Both the position numbers and the translations under genes were made by a program. Under the pieces are notes generated by a model, which saw only the letters and a list, made by a program, of their open reading frames with translations, did not search any database and was not told where the DNA came from. Positions 7,367-13,187 of a stretch of DNA of 13,187 nucleotides are shown here, piece after piece. The first letter of the stretch is position 1, and the number at the start of each line of letters is the position of its first letter. The stretch comes from Rickettsiales bacterium. GTDB taxonomy: Bacteria; Pseudomonadota; Alphaproteobacteria; Rickettsiales; JALZUV01. The stretch lies in assembly GCA_023301245.1 (NCBI GenBank), contig JALZUV010000294.1, positions 1 to 13,187 of the forward strand, in the 5' to 3' direction.

Positions 7367-8113
7367 TTAGCTGGCCATTGCTTCAATCGCTGCCTCGTCA
7401 AAATCGGCATTAGTGGCGACTTCCTGCACATCGTCCAAATCATCGAGCGCTTCGATAAGCTTCATGGCCGATTCAGATGCCTTCGCATCGAGCGCCGTGA
7501 GGTTTTGTGGAACCCAACGAAGCGAGGATTCTTCCGCATCGCCATATTTAGCTTCCAGCCCATCGCGAACAGTTGAAAAATCTTCCATTGCACAGATAAT
7601 TTCGTGGCTTTCTTCGTCAGACTCACAATTTTCTGCACCTGCTTCAAGCGCAACTTCAAAGATAGTATCTGCATCGGCCTTATCAGCCAGATAGACGATA
7701 ACGCCTTTGCGGTCGAACATAAAGCCAACCGAGCCTGATGCACCCATATTGCCATTTTGCTTATCGAAGGTTGAACGTACTTCAGCTGCGGTACGGTTTT
7801 TATTATCGGTCGCGGTTTCGACGATAATCGCCACCCCGCCTGCACCATAACCTTCGTAGCGAATTTCTTCTAACTGGCCGCCTTCAATCTCGCCTGAGCC
7901 TTTTTTAATGGCTGTGTCGATGCGGTCATTGGGCATGTTAAGCTTCTTGGCGGTAACGATAGCTCCACGTAAGCGCGGGTTCATGGAAGGGTCCGCGCCA
8001 TCGCGTGCGGCAATCATAATTTCTTTACTACAACGGTTAAAAATCTTACCGCGTTTTTTATCTTGTGCGCCTTTGCGGTGCTTAATATTTGCGAATTTCG
8101 AATGGCCAGCCAT
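7367..8113 (-). CDS. yebC: YebC/PmpR (TACO1) family protein
   Basis: This 248-residue protein is a full-length YebC. The N terminus MAGHSKFANIKHRKGAQDKKRGKIF is diagnostic and basic. It is followed by NPRLRGAIVTAKKLNMPNDRI and the central YEGYGAGGVAIIVETATDN. Near the middle are GNMGASGSVGFMFDRKG and then an acidic C-terminal third ending EAMAS. The family was long annotated as a transcriptional regulator; later work links YebC/TACO1 proteins to translation, including relief of ribosome stalling. The ATG at 8113 starts the universal MAGHSK sequence; only a weak GGA lies upstream. In many alphaproteobacteria yebC precedes ruvC, but here the next gene on this strand is an unrecognised membrane protein. 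A weak candidate promoter lies upstream at 8148-8175. Confidence 0.96.
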   Translation of the reverse strand: MAGHSKFANIKHRKGAQDKKRGKIFNRCSKEIMIAARDGADPSMNPRLRGAIVTAKKLNMPNDRIDTAIKKGSGEIEGGQLEEIRYEGYGAGGVAIIVETATDNKNRTAAEVRSTFDKQNGNMGASGSVGFMFDRKGVIVYLADKADADTIFEVALEAGAENCESDEESHEIICAMEDFSTVRDGLEAKYGDAEESSLRWVPQNLTALDAKASESAMKLIEALDDLDDVQEVATNADFDEAAIEAMAS

Positions 8114-8147
8114 GATAAGTTCCGAGTTATTAGTTTTGAGTTACCCC

Positions 8148-8175
8148 ATCATAACCCGCTCACGCTCGCACGCAA
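8148..8175 (-). promoter_or_regulatory. Candidate promoter for yebC
   Basis: On the minus strand TTGCGT (8170-8175) and TATGAT (8148-8153) are separated by 16 bases, placing the -10 34 bases upstream of the yebC ATG. The -35 is poor (three of six), so support rests mainly on the -10 and position. The rest of the 111-base gap between yebC and the plus-strand gene at 8225 shows nothing else I can name. Confidence 0.3.
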
Positions 8176-8224
8176 CCGCAAATTGGCTAAGGGTTTATTA
8201 ACTAATAAGCCGTAAACTAATGCA

Positions 8225-8773
8225 ATGAGCAGCGAAAAAGACAAATGGGTGCAAAAGCAAAATGAAGCGAAAAAGCACGATGGTTATTTATCGCTAATGG
8301 AGCGTGCTAAGGCTGCGAATAAATTGATTGATAGAGTTGATAAAGTAGCGGAAGAGCACTTAAAGAAATTACCAAAAGATAGTAGGTTTGATTTTGAATT
8401 GGCCGAGTGGAATTACCATCAGTTAGCGGTCGAACAAAAGCTCGATTATGATATGGAACGAAGTTGGCATAAGGAGCTGCATCATATTGTTACTGCGCAC
8501 AAACAATTTTCAAGTTTTGTAAAACATTATAGCGAAGAAGCGCCGCTTAATTATGAAACTGATGGCGTGGCGATGGAAGATGATTTTACCCGTATTGCAA
8601 GCCAAGTGGTGAAATCGAGTGTCGCGTTTTTAGAAATTATTGCAGATGAGAAAAATGTTGGTTTAGAAGAAAAACTATCTATCGAAAAATTGAAAGAAAT
8701 TTTCAAAGAAATTGAATCGACCACCAACCTCGATAACCCTCATCAACCTATTATGAGTGGCCGCGGAAAATAA
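8225..8773 (+). CDS. Unrecognised helical protein, first of a tandem paralogue pair
   Basis: I do not recognise this 182-residue protein. It is hydrophilic, charged and predicted mostly helical, with no signal peptide or membrane segment, so probably cytoplasmic. Residues 21-176 resemble residues 49-230 of the next gene product. Both open with an LM-x-RA-x-x-A-x-x-L pattern, share an EDDFTRIAS-like/EQHYDKIAA block, and end in an almost ungapped stretch (SIEKLKEIFKEIESTTNLDNP here, SLAKLKNIWEKLDKVMDLNQP there). The resemblance also covers a W-centred segment (RSWHKELHHIV). An in-frame TAA at 8213 makes ATG 8225 the first start. No Shine-Dalgarno is present; TAAACT six bases upstream could be a -10 of a leaderless transcript, but no -35 is seen. 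The next gene begins four bases after this stop, so the two form an operon, with opposite-strand genes on both sides. Confidence 0.78.
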   Translation: MSSEKDKWVQKQNEAKKHDGYLSLMERAKAANKLIDRVDKVAEEHLKKLPKDSRFDFELAEWNYHQLAVEQKLDYDMERSWHKELHHIVTAHKQFSSFVKHYSEEAPLNYETDGVAMEDDFTRIASQVVKSSVAFLEIIADEKNVGLEEKLSIEKLKEIFKEIESTTNLDNPHQPIMSGRGK

Positions 8774-8777
8774 GATT

Positions 8778-10172
8778 ATGTCATGGATAACCCGATTATT
8801 TGGTGGAGATAATAAAGAGCCCGAGGCTAATAAACCCGAGCCTAATAAATCCAGCGCTGATACAGACATTGCCGATACGAATATTCCTGAGATAAAACCA
8901 GAAACAAAACCTATATCAGACTTCACCGGCCTAATGCGCCGCGCCGAATGGGCGCAACCGCTGTTGAAGGAGTTTGCAGAAGAGGTGGAGCTGTTCCGCC
9001 GTAACTTGGCCTATAAGGATAATTGGCCTGAAGCTCATGGAGAGGGGCGATGGTTTGAAGCGGGAATGGGCAGATTATCAAAGTCACAAAAAGCTGAATG
9101 GGATTCTAATTACCATTGGATGCAGAAAGAAAATACTGCAGTTTATAAGTGGTGGTTTGAAAACTTCTTGGAAGAGAATGACTACTGCAATAGGCAAAAA
9201 ATTGGAAAAAAGCCTTATTTCGGGGAGTCGGTTCTGACAATTGAGCAGGTAGAAGAAGACGAGCAGCATGTTGAGCTAGTAGAGGTGCTAGAGCAGCATT
9301 ATGATAAAATCGCTGCTAAAACCCACGATTTTATAAAAGGCCTTATAGAGCGGGCAGAAAAAGAGCAAAATCTTGATAAGGTTGGCGCTAAAGAGAGTTT
9401 AGCGAAATTAAAAAATATTTGGGAAAAACTCGATAAGGTGATGGATTTAAATCAGCCTTCACCCGAGCGCTGGGTGGCAAGGAAAGAACCTACAGCAGAA
9501 GAATTAGAACCGTTAAAACAAGAATTTTTTAAGCTACATGAAGAAACGGAAGCCTCCTATGAAACGCTAAATAAAATTCAAAATACAATGGCTGCTGCAG
9601 TTAAGGCGCTGGGTTATAAAATTGATAAGAAGCAGGCAGATGAAAGAAATAAGTTCGATAATCCGTGGGATGCGGGAGATTTTGATAAAGAGCAGCAAGC
9701 AATCAAAGAAAATTTAGGCTTCCCCAAAACAGAGCATGATTTGGCACGTGAATGGGGTTTTCATGTAAGTCACGTTAACCACGCGAATGATTATTATAAA
9801 GAGCTGTTGGACATGAATTCTAATTTTGTTCCTCCAAAGGTGACCGATGAATGGGCTGAAAATTTTAGAGAATCGATGAAATGGGACCCCGGCCCTGTTG
9901 AACGAGTTAAGGGTTATATCATTAAGCATTGGGGAGATGAAAAAGCGTTGAAAAAAAACCTCACCTCGCGCCATATTGACGTCATGAAGCGCACGTTAGA
10001 AATCAACCATCGCTACGCTAGCGAGCAGCTAGATAATTTCTTTGTGGCTATTACAGAAGAGGAGCGTGTTTGGAACTCTGGAGTGTTGGAAAAACTGACG
10101 GAGCTTAAAAAGCTAACGGCGGAATTTAAGCAAATTGGCGAGATAGATTCGCCCTCTCAATTACGGCAATAA
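8778..10172 (+). CDS. Unrecognised helical protein, second of the tandem paralogue pair (two module copies)
   Basis: I do not recognise this 464-residue protein. The start chosen is ATG 8778, four bases after the previous stop, with GGAAAA upstream; GTG 8757 is possible but would overlap the earlier gene. Residues 11-48 are a low-complexity Glu/Pro/Lys linker. Residues 49-230 resemble the whole of the upstream protein (LMRRAEWAQPLL at the start, DLNQPSP at the end). Residues about 245-460 look like another copy: AREWGFHVSHVNHANDYY aligns with ERSWHKELHHIVTAHKQF upstream, and EKLTELKKLTAEF...EIDSPSQ repeats the closing pattern. The sequence is rich in Lys, Glu, Trp and His, is probably helical and soluble, and lacks a signal peptide or known catalytic motif. 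The N-terminal MSWITRLFGG is amphipathic and might touch a membrane. Its stop directly abuts the stop of the opposite-strand TPR gene. Confidence 0.78.
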   Translation: MSWITRLFGGDNKEPEANKPEPNKSSADTDIADTNIPEIKPETKPISDFTGLMRRAEWAQPLLKEFAEEVELFRRNLAYKDNWPEAHGEGRWFEAGMGRLSKSQKAEWDSNYHWMQKENTAVYKWWFENFLEENDYCNRQKIGKKPYFGESVLTIEQVEEDEQHVELVEVLEQHYDKIAAKTHDFIKGLIERAEKEQNLDKVGAKESLAKLKNIWEKLDKVMDLNQPSPERWVARKEPTAEELEPLKQEFFKLHEETEASYETLNKIQNTMAAAVKALGYKIDKKQADERNKFDNPWDAGDFDKEQQAIKENLGFPKTEHDLAREWGFHVSHVNHANDYYKELLDMNSNFVPPKVTDEWAENFRESMKWDPGPVERVKGYIIKHWGDEKALKKNLTSRHIDVMKRTLEINHRYASEQLDNFFVAITEEERVWNSGVLEKLTELKKLTAEFKQIGEIDSPSQLRQ

Positions 10173-11216
10173 TCAGCCGCCCATTTGGGTAATCCATTGT
10201 TCGCGCAAAGCTTGCCATTCGGGTTTGGGGTCGGTGGCGAGGGCTTTTTCTACATCGGCGATGGCGGTTGGAAATTGGCCGTTTTTATAATGATAATGGC
10301 CTAATGCAATATGCGCCTCGGCGAGGGTTTTATCAATTTCGATGGCCTTGTTAATATCTATCATTGCCATGTCGCCATCATTCATTTGCAGCTTTAATTG
10401 CCCGCGATGATAATGGTGAAGTGCGGCATCGCGATGGTAGCTTTTATGCCATTTTTCGCCCGCTTCAATGGCTTTCTCTAAATCGCCGAGTGCTTGGCGA
10501 GGGTCGTTCATCTCCAAGAACATAAGCGCACGATGATGCCACGCCATGCCGTAATCTTTATTCTGCTGCAACATTTCGCTCATAATGCCGATGGAATGTT
10601 CGAGCTGGTCGTGCCGCCAATAGTAAATGGCTTTATCATGCGCTTGTTGATAGGGCAGCAGCGCATCAAATTGCACGGGCTTGCGGCTAATTTCTTGCGC
10701 GCAACCGAGTGCGGTCATGAGGTTGCTATTATAATCTGGCAGTTCCATGCCACGCGTCCAACCTTCAGCCTGAATTTTTAAGGCCGTTTGGTTGCTGTGA
10801 TCTTGGAAGATAGCTTGCGTGATATCGGCTTGCGCGCGTTCTGCTTCGCCCATTGAAAATAACAGTAAGGCGCGCTGCAAGCAGCTGGCCGAATGTTCAA
10901 AATGGATGATGGAATGATAGCGATAAGCAACATCAATCGCTTGGCCGTACGATTCGCCCGCTTCTTCTAAGCGGTTTTGCAAGCGTTGTGCGTGGCCAAG
11001 AGCGTGCCAAGCATCGCAATTAGCGGGATTTTTTTCGAGCAATTGTTCGAGCAAATATTCGGCTTGCGTCAGCTGGCCTGTTAGCACGAGCGCTTTCGCT
11101 TCGGAAGCTTCAGGTGTGCCATCGGCAATGTTGGAAATAGCGAGGTCTTCCGCCTTTGGCCCTGTAGGTGCTGCGGCTTGTGGAGTATCTTCTGGTTTAG
11201 AGCTTTTGCCGAACAA
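10173..11216 (-). CDS. Cytoplasmic tetratricopeptide-repeat protein (TTG start)
   Basis: The 347-residue protein has a short Pro/Ala-rich N terminus (1-30) and then about seven TPR units, roughly residues 33-66, 67-100, 106-140, 190-222, 223-256, 263-296 and 297-330. The later ones are textbook, for example AWHHRALMFLEMNDPRQALG and AHIALGHYHYKNGQFPTAIA. There is no signal peptide, so it is probably a cytoplasmic protein-interaction scaffold; partners cannot be read from sequence. The start is TTG at 11216: an in-frame TAG lies just upstream (11226-11228), and a perfect AGGAGG (11222-11227) sits five bases before TTG. The gene overlaps the 3' end of the phosphoesterase gene by 20 bases, so the two are co-transcribed and probably translationally coupled. 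The 3' end abuts the convergent gene at 10172 with no gap. Confidence 0.88.
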   Translation of the reverse strand: MFGKSSKPEDTPQAAAPTGPKAEDLAISNIADGTPEASEAKALVLTGQLTQAEYLLEQLLEKNPANCDAWHALGHAQRLQNRLEEAGESYGQAIDVAYRYHSIIHFEHSASCLQRALLLFSMGEAERAQADITQAIFQDHSNQTALKIQAEGWTRGMELPDYNSNLMTALGCAQEISRKPVQFDALLPYQQAHDKAIYYWRHDQLEHSIGIMSEMLQQNKDYGMAWHHRALMFLEMNDPRQALGDLEKAIEAGEKWHKSYHRDAALHHYHRGQLKLQMNDGDMAMIDINKAIEIDKTLAEAHIALGHYHYKNGQFPTAIADVEKALATDPKPEWQALREQWITQMGG

Positions 11217-12006
11217 GACGGCCTCCTATCTTCAATGCTTCTACATGGGTGGCGAGTCCTGTGCTATCGTCAGTTTCAACGAATGTGCCGCACAAGGTTG
11301 CCTCTCCACTACTAGGTTGCATTCTAACCTTACGTTTGTAAAGAAACTGTTTAAGGGGTTCGCTTTTTTCGAAGCCAATTACCGAATCATAGTCACCGCA
11401 CATCCCCGCATCGGTCTGATAGGCGGTGCCAGCGACCAAAATATGAGCATCGTTAGTGGGAATATGCGTATGGGTTCCCACCACAAACGACACGCGCCCA
11501 TCAAGATGGTGCCCCATGGCGGCTTTTTCGCTCGTGGCTTCACCATGAAAATCGACGATAATGGCATCGCAATTCTTGCCGAGATTGTAAGGTTTGAGCA
11601 TTTTATCGGCGCAGCTAAAGGGATTATCGAGCGACATTTTCATGAAGACTTGCCCCATTAAATGCAGCACAATCACTTTTTTACCATTGGGAGTTTTAAA
11701 CTCCTGAATGCCGCGCCCTGGGGTGTTTTCGGGGAAATTGGCGGCGCGAATAAAATACGGTTTCGCATCCAGCGCACCGGCGAGTTTATCTTGATCCCAC
11801 ACGTGGTCGCCCGTGGTAATGCAATGAGCGCCTGCCTTAACGAAATCTTCGGCAATTTCGGGGGTGCAGCCAAAGCCGCCTGCCGAATTTTCGCCATTGA
11901 CCACTATAAAGTCAGCGGCATATTGCTGAATGAGTGAGGGGAGCTTTTCGCAGAGCGTTTGCCGACCTGTACGGCCAACTACATCGCCAAAGAATAATAT
12001 TTTCAT
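11197..12006 (-). CDS. ymdB: TIGR00282/YmdB-type metallophosphoesterase
   Basis: This is a calcineurin-like dinuclear metal phosphoesterase of 269 residues. B. subtilis YmdB hydrolyses cyclic nucleotides; the alphaproteobacterial role is not established. Visible metal ligands are Asp8 (MKILFFGDVVGR), Glu39-Asn40 (VNGENSAGG), His154 (DFHGEATSEK) and His179/His181 (GTHTHIPTND). The residue usually Asn in the GNH motif is Asp67 here (TTGDHVWDQ). ATG 12006 is chosen because the family begins MKILFFGD. An in-frame ATG at 12042 would add 12 residues that run through the promoter. No Shine-Dalgarno is present; a TATAAT box lies six bases upstream, so the mRNA is probably leaderless. It heads an operon with the TPR gene. 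I recall this gene beside 5-formyltetrahydrofolate cyclo-ligase in alphaproteobacteria; here sodC separates them. Confidence 0.92.
   Translation of the reverse strand: MKILFFGDVVGRTGRQTLCEKLPSLIQQYAADFIVVNGENSAGGFGCTPEIAEDFVKAGAHCITTGDHVWDQDKLAGALDAKPYFIRAANFPENTPGRGIQEFKTPNGKKVIVLHLMGQVFMKMSLDNPFSCADKMLKPYNLGKNCDAIIVDFHGEATSEKAAMGHHLDGRVSFVVGTHTHIPTNDAHILVAGTAYQTDAGMCGDYDSVIGFEKSEPLKQFLYKRKVRMQPSSGEATLCGTFVETDDSTGLATHVEALKIGGRLVRQKL
11222..11227 (-). promoter_or_regulatory. Shine-Dalgarno deciding the TTG start of the TPR gene
   Basis: The minus strand reads AGGAGG five bases before TTG at 11216. The same bases encode Ile-Gly-Gly near the end of the upstream phosphoesterase, so the ribosome site is embedded in coding sequence. 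With the in-frame stop just upstream, it settles TTG as the start. Confidence 0.8.
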
Positions 12007-12012
12007 GGTTCT

Positions 12013-12042
12013 ATTATAGGTCGTCATTGCGTAACTTGTCAT
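12013..12042 (-). promoter_or_regulatory. Promoter of the metallophosphoesterase gene, -35 inside the palindromic repeat
   Basis: On the minus strand ATGACA (12037-12042) and a perfect TATAAT (12013-12018) are 18 bases apart, a good sigma-70-type promoter. Six bases separate the -10 from ATG 12006, so transcription should begin at or next to the start codon. The -35 is the outer end of the left arm of the inverted repeat. Confidence 0.7.
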
Positions 12043-12120
12043 GCTGAATTTATTTCAGCATCTATTTAGCCGCTCACGCCAAGCCGATAAATAGATGCTG
12101 AAACAAGTTCAGGGTGACAA
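12036..12120. repeat. Palindromic repeat element with 33-bp arms
   Basis: The left arm (12036-12068) and right arm (12088-12120) are inverted copies matching at 29 of 33 positions, around a 19-base centre. Each arm also holds its own short palindrome: CTGAATTTATTTCAG (12044-12058) and CTGAAACAAGTTCAG (12098-12112). The element can fold as one long hairpin or as a three-armed structure. The CTGAACTTGTTTCAGCATCT-type sequence resembles dispersed intergenic repeats I recall from alphaproteobacteria. It fills most of the gap between divergent genes. Intrinsic termination is unlikely, as it lacks a U-tract on either strand and lies upstream of both genes. Confidence 0.85.
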
Positions 12121-12141
12121 TTTTCATGGGTTATGTACAAT
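12114..12141 (+). promoter_or_regulatory. Promoter of sodC, -35 inside the palindromic repeat
   Basis: GTGACA (12114-12119) and TACAAT (12136-12141) each match consensus at five of six positions and are 16 bases apart. The -10 ends six bases before ATG 12148, so the transcript should start at the start codon. The -35 is the outer end of the right arm of the inverted repeat, mirroring the promoter on the other side. Confidence 0.65.
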
Positions 12142-12147
12142 GCGAAA

Positions 12148-12639
12148 ATGACAAAATATATTATTAGCTTCATACTTATAATCGCTGGTTTTTCCGCGCA
12201 GGCAGGCAATGCGATTGCGGTGTTAAAAGATAAAAACTCCAACAGCATTGGTATCGTTGAATTTGAACAAAGCGCGCAGGGTGTGCTGGCGAATTTCGAA
12301 ATTAACGGCATTAAAAAAGGCTGGCACGCTATTCATGTGCATGAAAAAGACGATTGTTCGGGCGATGGTTTTAAAACCGCTGGTGGCCATGCAAATGCGC
12401 ATCACGCTAGTCACGGATTTATGAAAGATGCCGCTCATCATGTAGGCGATATGCCCAATCTTTGGGCGCATAAAGATGGTTCGGTGCGTGCGCAGGCGTT
12501 TTTATCAGGCGTAAAAATTAGCGACTGGCTAGATGCTGATGGCGCCGCCGTAATTTTGCACGAGGCCGATGATGATTATGCAAGCCAACCCAGCGGCGCC
12601 GCCGGCCCCCGCATCGCCTGTGGCTCGGTTATAAAGTAA
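12148..12639 (+). CDS. sodC: Cu,Zn superoxide dismutase, periplasmic
   Basis: SodC converts superoxide to hydrogen peroxide and oxygen in the periplasm. The 163-residue precursor begins with a signal peptide (residues 1 to about 19, MTKYIISFILIIAGFSAQA). All catalytic residues are present: Cu ligands His63 and His65 (HVH) and His138 (ILHE), bridging His81 (GGH), Zn ligands His89, His98 and Asp101 (HHVGDMPN), active-site Arg155 (GPRIACG), and the disulfide pair Cys70-Cys158. The usual Pro after GGHxN is replaced (GGHANAHH). ATG 12148 is preferred over ATG 12133 because it gives a clean signal peptide and lies six bases after the -10 box; no Shine-Dalgarno is seen for either. The gene lies opposite to, and between, the cyclo-ligase and the phosphoesterase, overlapping the end of the former by 11 bases. 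Confidence 0.96.
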   Translation: MTKYIISFILIIAGFSAQAGNAIAVLKDKNSNSIGIVEFEQSAQGVLANFEINGIKKGWHAIHVHEKDDCSGDGFKTAGGHANAHHASHGFMKDAAHHVGDMPNLWAHKDGSVRAQAFLSGVKISDWLDADGAAVILHEADDDYASQPSGAAGPRIACGSVIK

Positions 12640-13165
12640 TTATCATATCCAGCAGTTCATCATGTGCTTCTGCTTTGAGTGCTTCCACTCGTTGAAACTC
12701 ATAAGCACAGCCGATGCTGATGGGGCGTGGCTTTAGGCTGGCGAGGGTTCTATCGTAATAGCCACCGCCATAGCCAAGGCGATTATGGTTTGCATCAAAC
12801 GCCACCAGCGGCACGAGGATAATATCGGGTATATAAGTAAGCCCATTATCTTTAGGTTGTATAATTCCGTAGCGGCCAGTTTCTAGCGCGTTTTTATTAT
12901 AGTGATAAAAGGTGAGGGGGGCAGGCTTATCAGGCGTGCGTGGCAGTAATACGGTTTTGCCCATTTCTTCTAACTCGGCCAATAAAGGTAGTAGGTTCAG
13001 CTCCCCTCGAAAAGGGTAATAGCCCGCGATGGTTTTGTAATTTTTCGTCTTTAAATAATCTAAGGCTTTTACCGTAAATTTCTGCGCTGCTTGTGCCTGC
13101 TGCTGTTCGGTTAAAGCATTGCGCTGTGCAAGCATAGATTGGCGCAGGGAGGTTTTGTTAATCAT
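12629..13165 (-). CDS. 5-formyltetrahydrofolate cyclo-ligase (MTHFS)
   Basis: This cytoplasmic enzyme converts 5-formyltetrahydrofolate to 5,10-methenyltetrahydrofolate using ATP, returning stored folate to the one-carbon pool. The 178-residue protein is full length. It shows the N-terminal KTSLRQSMLAQRNAL helix, the substrate loop YYPFRGELN (49-57), and the family signature LVPLVAFDANHNRLGYGGGYYDR (117-139) with the Gly-rich phosphate-binding stretch. Common symbols for this gene are fau, ygfA and fthC. ATG 13165 has no Shine-Dalgarno; CATACT six bases upstream may be a -10, but its -35 would fall outside the window. In many proteobacteria the 6S RNA gene lies just upstream of this gene, which cannot be checked here. 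The 3' end overlaps sodC by 11 bases. Confidence 0.95.
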   Translation of the reverse strand: MINKTSLRQSMLAQRNALTEQQQAQAAQKFTVKALDYLKTKNYKTIAGYYPFRGELNLLPLLAELEEMGKTVLLPRTPDKPAPLTFYHYNKNALETGRYGIIQPKDNGLTYIPDIILVPLVAFDANHNRLGYGGGYYDRTLASLKPRPISIGCAYEFQRVEALKAEAHDELLDMIITL

Positions 13166-13187
13166 AAAGCCAGTATGGATTGCCCGA

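Noticed and set aside
7462..7848. 128-residue minus-strand frame within yebC
   Set aside because: It overlaps the clearly conserved YebC frame entirely and resembles no known protein.
8114..8224. Small RNA or tRNA in the yebC/8225 intergenic gap
   Set aside because: No cloverleaf, stable GC stem or terminator was seen; the region is accounted for by weak promoter-like sequence.
8757..8777. GTG 8757 as the start of the second paralogue
   Set aside because: It would overlap the preceding gene by 17 bases and lacks a better ribosome site; ATG 8778 gives a natural four-base gap.
12007..12042. ATG 12042 as the start of the metallophosphoesterase
   Set aside because: The extra residues run through a perfect TATAAT and the -35, while the family begins MKILFFGD at 12006.
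12036..12120. The palindromic repeat as a bidirectional terminator
   Set aside because: It lies between the 5' ends of divergent genes and has no U-tract; promoter elements at its ends explain its position better.
12133..12147. ATG 12133 as the start of sodC
   Set aside because: It lies upstream of the -10 box, adds five residues before an otherwise clean signal peptide, and has no ribosome site.
12593..12604. GC-rich palindrome GCGGCGCCGC near the end of sodC as a terminator
   Set aside because: It encodes Gly-Ala codons, the same GGCGCCGCCG recurs at 12541-12550, and no T-tract follows.

Overview
The window looks like chromosomal DNA of an alphaproteobacterium. It shows moderate GC content, dense packing and mostly housekeeping genes. 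The lineage call rests on the tsaE-amgK-murU cell-wall-recycling block, on a same-strand order of 5-formyltetrahydrofolate cyclo-ligase, a TIGR00282-type metallophosphoesterase and yebC that I recall from alphaproteobacteria, and on a palindromic repeat with CTGAA-N5-TTCAG cores. I cannot name a genus. No phage, IS element, CRISPR array, tRNA or rRNA was recognised, and no gene-free stretch exceeds 300 bases.

Layout. 1-768 (+): the 3' end of an unrecognised protein with a coiled-coil-like part and a repetitive beta-rich tail. 741-3144 (-): an iscX-tsaE-amgK-murU operon with 2-base gaps or 8-base overlaps, covering Fe-S assembly, t6A tRNA modification and MurNAc salvage. 3193-6270 (+): a 1025-residue exported TPR protein. 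6272-7291 (-): an unrecognised membrane protein. 7367-8113 (-): yebC. 8225-10172 (+): two adjacent unrecognised helical proteins that appear to be diverged paralogues built from one, then two, copies of a module. 10173-12006 (-): a TIGR00282 phosphoesterase gene followed by a TPR gene that starts at TTG behind a perfect AGGAGG. 12148-12639 (+): sodC, a periplasmic Cu,Zn superoxide dismutase. 12629-13165 (-): 5-formyltetrahydrofolate cyclo-ligase.

The minus strand therefore carries a conserved-looking backbone (cyclo-ligase, phosphoesterase, TPR protein, yebC). It is interrupted by two plus-strand insertions: sodC, and the paralogue pair.

The most distinctive features are these. (1) A 33-bp-arm inverted repeat at 12036-12120 lies between the phosphoesterase gene and sodC. 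Its two outer ends supply outward-facing TGACA-type -35 boxes, and each pairs with a good -10 lying exactly six bases before a start codon that has no Shine-Dalgarno. Both mRNAs are thus predicted to be leaderless. (2) The tandem paralogue pair at 8225-10172 is the best candidate here for an undescribed protein family. (3) All four convergent gene pairs abut or overlap, leaving no room for terminators between them.
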